Shown piece after piece: positions 60,185 through 64,000 of a stretch of 64,000 bases of DNA (the first letter of the stretch is position 1; each line of letters starts with the position of its first letter). Source of the DNA: Glycine soja (Eukaryota > Streptophyta > Magnoliopsida > Fabales > Fabaceae); the NCBI RefSeq assembly GCF_004193775.1, contig NC_041018.1, positions 32,075,940-32,139,939 of the forward strand, in the 5' to 3' direction. The notes beneath the pieces were generated by a model that ran no database searches, had not been told where the DNA came from, and saw nothing but the letters and a program-made list of their open reading frames with translations. A program made the translations under genes and the position numbers.

Positions 60185-63100
60185 CTAATCTTTTGCCAGC
60201 TCATCATTCTTCTTCATAGACAGTTCTATGAAATCCTTGAGGTGGTGAGGTTTGTTGATTTTCCTTTTGGGCCTCTGGTTAGTGCTTGTCTCCCCTGTGT
60301 CTATTTGCAACTTTTCTGTTTTAGTGTTATTTGATTGTTGAGTCGACCTTGGCTGCTTCATAACATCCACATGCCTTAAACACCTTGTCCTCAAGGTGAT
60401 AGTCTTCCTTTAGCGTGGCCTAATATTCCAATGAAGTGTCATCAAGGGACAGGCCTTGCCATTGGACCAAGACCATTAATTTGGGCCCATTATATGAATT
60501 AACCCACTTAGAATTCATTATCACAAGAGGAGCAATAATCGGATGATTATGCATTGAGGAGGGCGATAAGTCAATAATGGGTTTGACCAGATTGGTGGAC
60601 TGATGGTAAGGTTTGAGAAGGGAGCAGTGAACACTGGGTGTATGCGGGAATCTGGTGGTAGTTTCAGTTGGTAAGCAACTGAGCCAATCTTTTGCAATAC
60701 CTTGAATGGGTCGTGATAACGTTTGGCTAATTTAGAATGTGTAGCTCCTATAATGGACATTTGGCAGCAAGGCCAGAGTTTGACAAACACCCAATCACCT
60801 TTATGGAATTGAACCTCACGTCTATAGTTATCAGCAAAGTACTTCATTGTCTGTTGTGCCTTAACGAGCTTCTTCTTTAACTCAGCAAATATCGTCTCAC
60901 AACTGGTAAGAAAATCGTGAACAACATCTATGTTGGAAGTTTCGGTGAGGTACTAGGGAATGTTGGGAGGTTTCTTGCCAAAGGTGATTTTATAAGGGGA
61001 TAGCCCAATCCCTGAATGAACTGAAGTGTTATACGACCATTCGACCCATATTACAAACGTGCCCCAGGACAAAGGTTGATGATGAACAAAGGCTCGTAAA
61101 TGTTGTTCTATAACCCTATTAATCACTTTAGTTTGTCTGCCAGATTGAGGGTGATAGGCTGAGCTCATGTGTAGTTTTGTGCCTGAGAGTTTAAATAATT
61201 CTTGCCAAAAATGACTTATGAATAACGAGTCTTGATTCGACACCAAGCTGCGCGACATTCCATGAATTTTGCCAACAATATCCATAAAGAGATGTGCCAC
61301 CGTAGAGGCTGTATAATGAAGGTGGGTGGAGTATACCCAGATGAATCCCTTTGGAGAAACGATCGACTACCACCAAGATAACTGTGTGGCCTCAAAAAGT
61401 TGGTAATCCCCCAATAAAATCTAAGGACAAGTCCTCTCATGGCCAAGAAGGGACAGGCAAGGGGCAAAGTAGGCCTAGACGTTTACAGTGATCATATTTG
61501 GTCTGTTGGCAGTCAAGACAGGTGAGAATGAAGTTACAGACATCCTCCTTAATACATGGCCAAGTAAAATTTTCACTAACACGAGTGTTAATGTCTTAGT
61601 GATTCCCATATGCCCTCTATTGGGGTTGAATGAAATTCCTCTAGTATCATTTGAATAAAGATAAGCCATTTTGGAAGCCATATTCGTCCCTTCTGAAGAA
61701 TGAAATCCAGTGTAGTGACACAGTCTAGATGATCCTGAGGGTTAGCTTCAATGTCCTGCTGAAAAACAATATAAGCTGGGTGGCGGCATAATTCTGCTTT
61801 TAGATCCTACTAAAAATTGAAATGTGGCCAGGTTAGCATCATTAATTTTCTCGTGGAAACTTCAAGAATCTGGGAGAAAGCATCAGCAACTGAATTGGAT
61901 TTTCTAGATCAATACTAGATCGAATAATCATAGCCTAATAGACGAGCCAGGTACAATTGTTGTTCTTGCATTTGTATCACATGCAACATTTATTCCTTAA
62001 GGCTATGATGATTTGTCAAAATCGTAAAGTGGTTACTCATCAAATATTGTCTCCTCTTCTTTATGGCAATGGTAATGGCCGCAAGCTCTCGGACGTAAGT
62101 GGACGAATGAAGAAGTTTGGGGTAGAAGGGTTTGCTAAAGAAGGCAATGAGATGATTCTGCTGAGACAAGACAGCTTCCATACCTACCCCTAAGGCATCT
62201 ATTTCAACGACAAAAGGCAGAGAAAAATCCAACAGTCCAAGAATAGGGGCTTGGCAAATCGCACTCTTAAGGTTGTCGAAAGCCTGATGTGCTTCCAGCA
62301 ACCAATAAAACTGGTCTTTGACCAAGAGGCGAGTCAATGGGGCTACTATGGAAGCGTACCCCTTTATAAATCTTCTATAGAATCCTGAAAAACCAAGGAA
62401 TCCCCTCAAAGCTCTCGTGGAACGAGGGATTTTCCATTTGTGAATTGCCTCAACTTTGGCGGGAACCGGTTCAACACCTTTCTAGGAAACCAAGTGACCT
62501 TGGTACTCGACCTGCTTCTGAGCAAACATACACTTCGAAAGCTTGAGGAAGAATTGTCCTACAACCAAAACCTCAAAGGCTTTTTCTAGGTGTGCGAGAT
62601 GTTCTGTGAATGACTGATTGTAGATCAGAATGTCATCAAAGAAAATGATGATGATGAACTTGCGCAAGTAAGGACCGAATATGCTATTCATGGTCGCCTG
62701 GAAAGATGATAGGGCATTGCACAGACCAAATGGCATAACACAAAACTCATAATGGTTGTGGTGAGTTCGAAAATTCATTTTGCTCATATCTTCTTCTTTC
62801 ATCAGTATTTGGTGGTATCCCTGCAAAAGGTCAAGCTTTAAGAACCAACACACACCTCCTAATTCGTCCAATAATTCATCAATCGTCGGAATAGGAAACT
62901 GGTCCTTGACAGTGATGGCGTTTAGAGCTCGATAGTAAACACAAAAGCGCCAAGACCTATCATGCTTTTTAACCAATAGAACTGGTGAAGAGAATTGACT
63001 TTATGTTGGGTCAAATGATCCCACTCTAAACATTGACTCTACCTGAGCTTCAATTTCTTGCTTTTGGTAATATGGGTAACGGTAAGGTCAAGCGTTTACA

Positions 63101-64000
63101 GGGTCAGAGTTAGGGAGTAAATGAATGGTGTGATTAGTAATGCGTGAAGGTGGTAGAGTTGTTGGTATCTGAAACAGGGATGAGAATTTGCAAATCAAGG
63201 ACTCAATTTCTGGGTATAAGAGTGTATCAGTTTTGGTTGAAGGAAGCGCGAGGTCAATTACTCGAATGAGAACTTGCATTGTCTGTTTGGACCATACGGC
63301 GAAGTTGGGGTGGAGTAACTAAGTGAAGATTAGTATCAGTGTCCACTTTTAGTTCAATAATTTTTCCATCATGCATAAATTTCATGGTAAGGTCATTGTA
63401 ATTTGTAAGTACAGGTCCAAGGAATTTTAACCACTGAATCTGAGGACCAAATCTGCCCCACATAGTGGTAAATCATGGAGATTGAACGTATACAACTGTC
63501 CTTGGATGTTTATCGCAACTCCAACATAAAGGTGGTGACAAGAAACCTCATTTCCATTACCCACCACGACCCTGAAAGGATGTGTGACCGAACAAGGTGC
63601 TCCTACACAAAATTATGCATGTTTCCGCCATTGATAAGGATAATCACGGTCTGGTTCGAGACCCGGCCCACTAAACGCAACGTCTCTGGAGCCAAATGAT
63701 CCGAGAGTGAGTAAAAACTAATTTGGGCCTGGGGCAAGTCTAACATCTTTTGGGACAGAGAGTGAGTGTGTCAATAATAGGGTTTCCATCCAAAGGACCA
63801 TTGTCATCATTGGTGATGAGGAGGAAGAACCTAGAGGAACACTTGGTGTCCTCGGGTGAACTTCTTATAGCAATTGAAACAGAGCCCTTTTCACATCAAA
63901 TCGCCATCTCCTCGGGAGATAAGCGCTTGACAGGTGGGGGAGGCAGTTTCGTCGATGAAGGTAATAGAGTTAAAGATGGCGGTGAAAGAAGATGAAGGTT
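60185..64000 (-). mobile_element. Ty3-gypsy retrotransposon, decayed, running off the right edge
   Basis: Read from the right edge on the minus strand. A gag zinc knuckle lies at about 63950-63830 (EKGLCFNCYKKFTRGH, preceded by an in-frame TGA). The protease region covers 63463-63088 (FMHDGKIIELKVDTDTNLHL). RT is at 62976-62482 (WRFCVYYRALNAITVKDQFP, YEFCVMPFGLCNALSSFQAT, FFDDILIYN). RNase H is at 62409-61990 (GFLGFSGFYRRFIKGYASIV, SSTYVRELAAI). Integrase pieces lie at 61681-60953 (SAYHPQSGRQTKVINRVIEQ, WSYNTSVHSGIGLSPYKITF). A post-integrase block is at 60847-60521 (FHKGDWVFVKL, SKLAKRYHDPFKVLQKIGSV, IHPVFTAPF) and may grade into a chromodomain-like part. The C-terminal tail ends near 60185. 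Frame changes and stops break the reading throughout, so it is inactive. Confidence 0.88.

Noticed and set aside
63475..63995. Plus-strand frames at the right edge
   Set aside because: The minus strand reads as gypsy gag/protease with a zinc knuckle; the plus frames show no domain.

Overview
This window is nuclear DNA from a flowering plant, most likely a legume and possibly soybean or a close relative. The evidence is AT-rich intergenic DNA, GT-AG introns, LTR retrotransposons, LINE and hAT-type debris, and plant-only families: a UBP26-type deubiquitinase, a group II G-gamma subunit, a DUF1997 protein, a CMAL/RsmH-type methyltransferase and a MAIN-like plant mobile domain. The legume assignment rests on remembered resemblance of the repeats and MAIN-like protein and is inference. 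I saw no bacterial operons, CRISPR array or tRNA/rRNA gene.

Layout. 0.2-1.6 kb: 3' remnant of a LINE. 2.1-4.3 kb (+): last exon of a CWC21/SRRM2-like splicing protein with an Arg/Asp-rich repeat tail. 6.4-10.8 kb (-): six-exon DUF1997 gene, with a possible upstream exon ending at 11749 and a MITE and a SINE-like repeat in the first intron. 13.4-16.7 kb (-): plant RsmH (CMAL-type) copy lacking its SAM motif I exon, with a LINE fragment in an intron. 17.5-22.3 kb: internally deleted LTR element plus two non-autonomous hAT elements, all with recognisable target-site duplications. 23.8-24.6 kb (+): complete four-exon G-gamma gene behind a 21-C tract. 27.1-37.3 kb: array of four ~630-bp repeat units split by two Ty1-copia elements in opposite orientation. 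37.4-41 kb: gene and repeat debris. 41.1-50.6 kb (-): complete 13-exon UBP26-type gene whose spliced frame stays open for about 1081 codons. 50.6-57.1 kb: AT-rich DNA, microsatellites, a broken GRF zinc-finger gene, a Ty3-gypsy gag remnant and degenerate telomere-like sequence. 57.4-59.2 kb (-): MAIN-like pseudogene. 60.2 kb to the window end (-): decayed Ty3-gypsy element running past the edge.

The genes do not form an operon-like system. UBP26 (histone H2B deubiquitination), CWC21-like (spliceosome), G-gamma (signalling), DUF1997 (unknown) and RsmH (organellar rRNA methylation) are independent loci. I found no new multi-gene biological system. The notable signals are structural: the split repeat array, in-frame-deleted copia elements, LTR-borne minisatellites, the coding minisatellite and the RsmH copy without its cofactor motif. 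Exon borders were set by eye from splice dinucleotides, codon phase and remembered family sequence.
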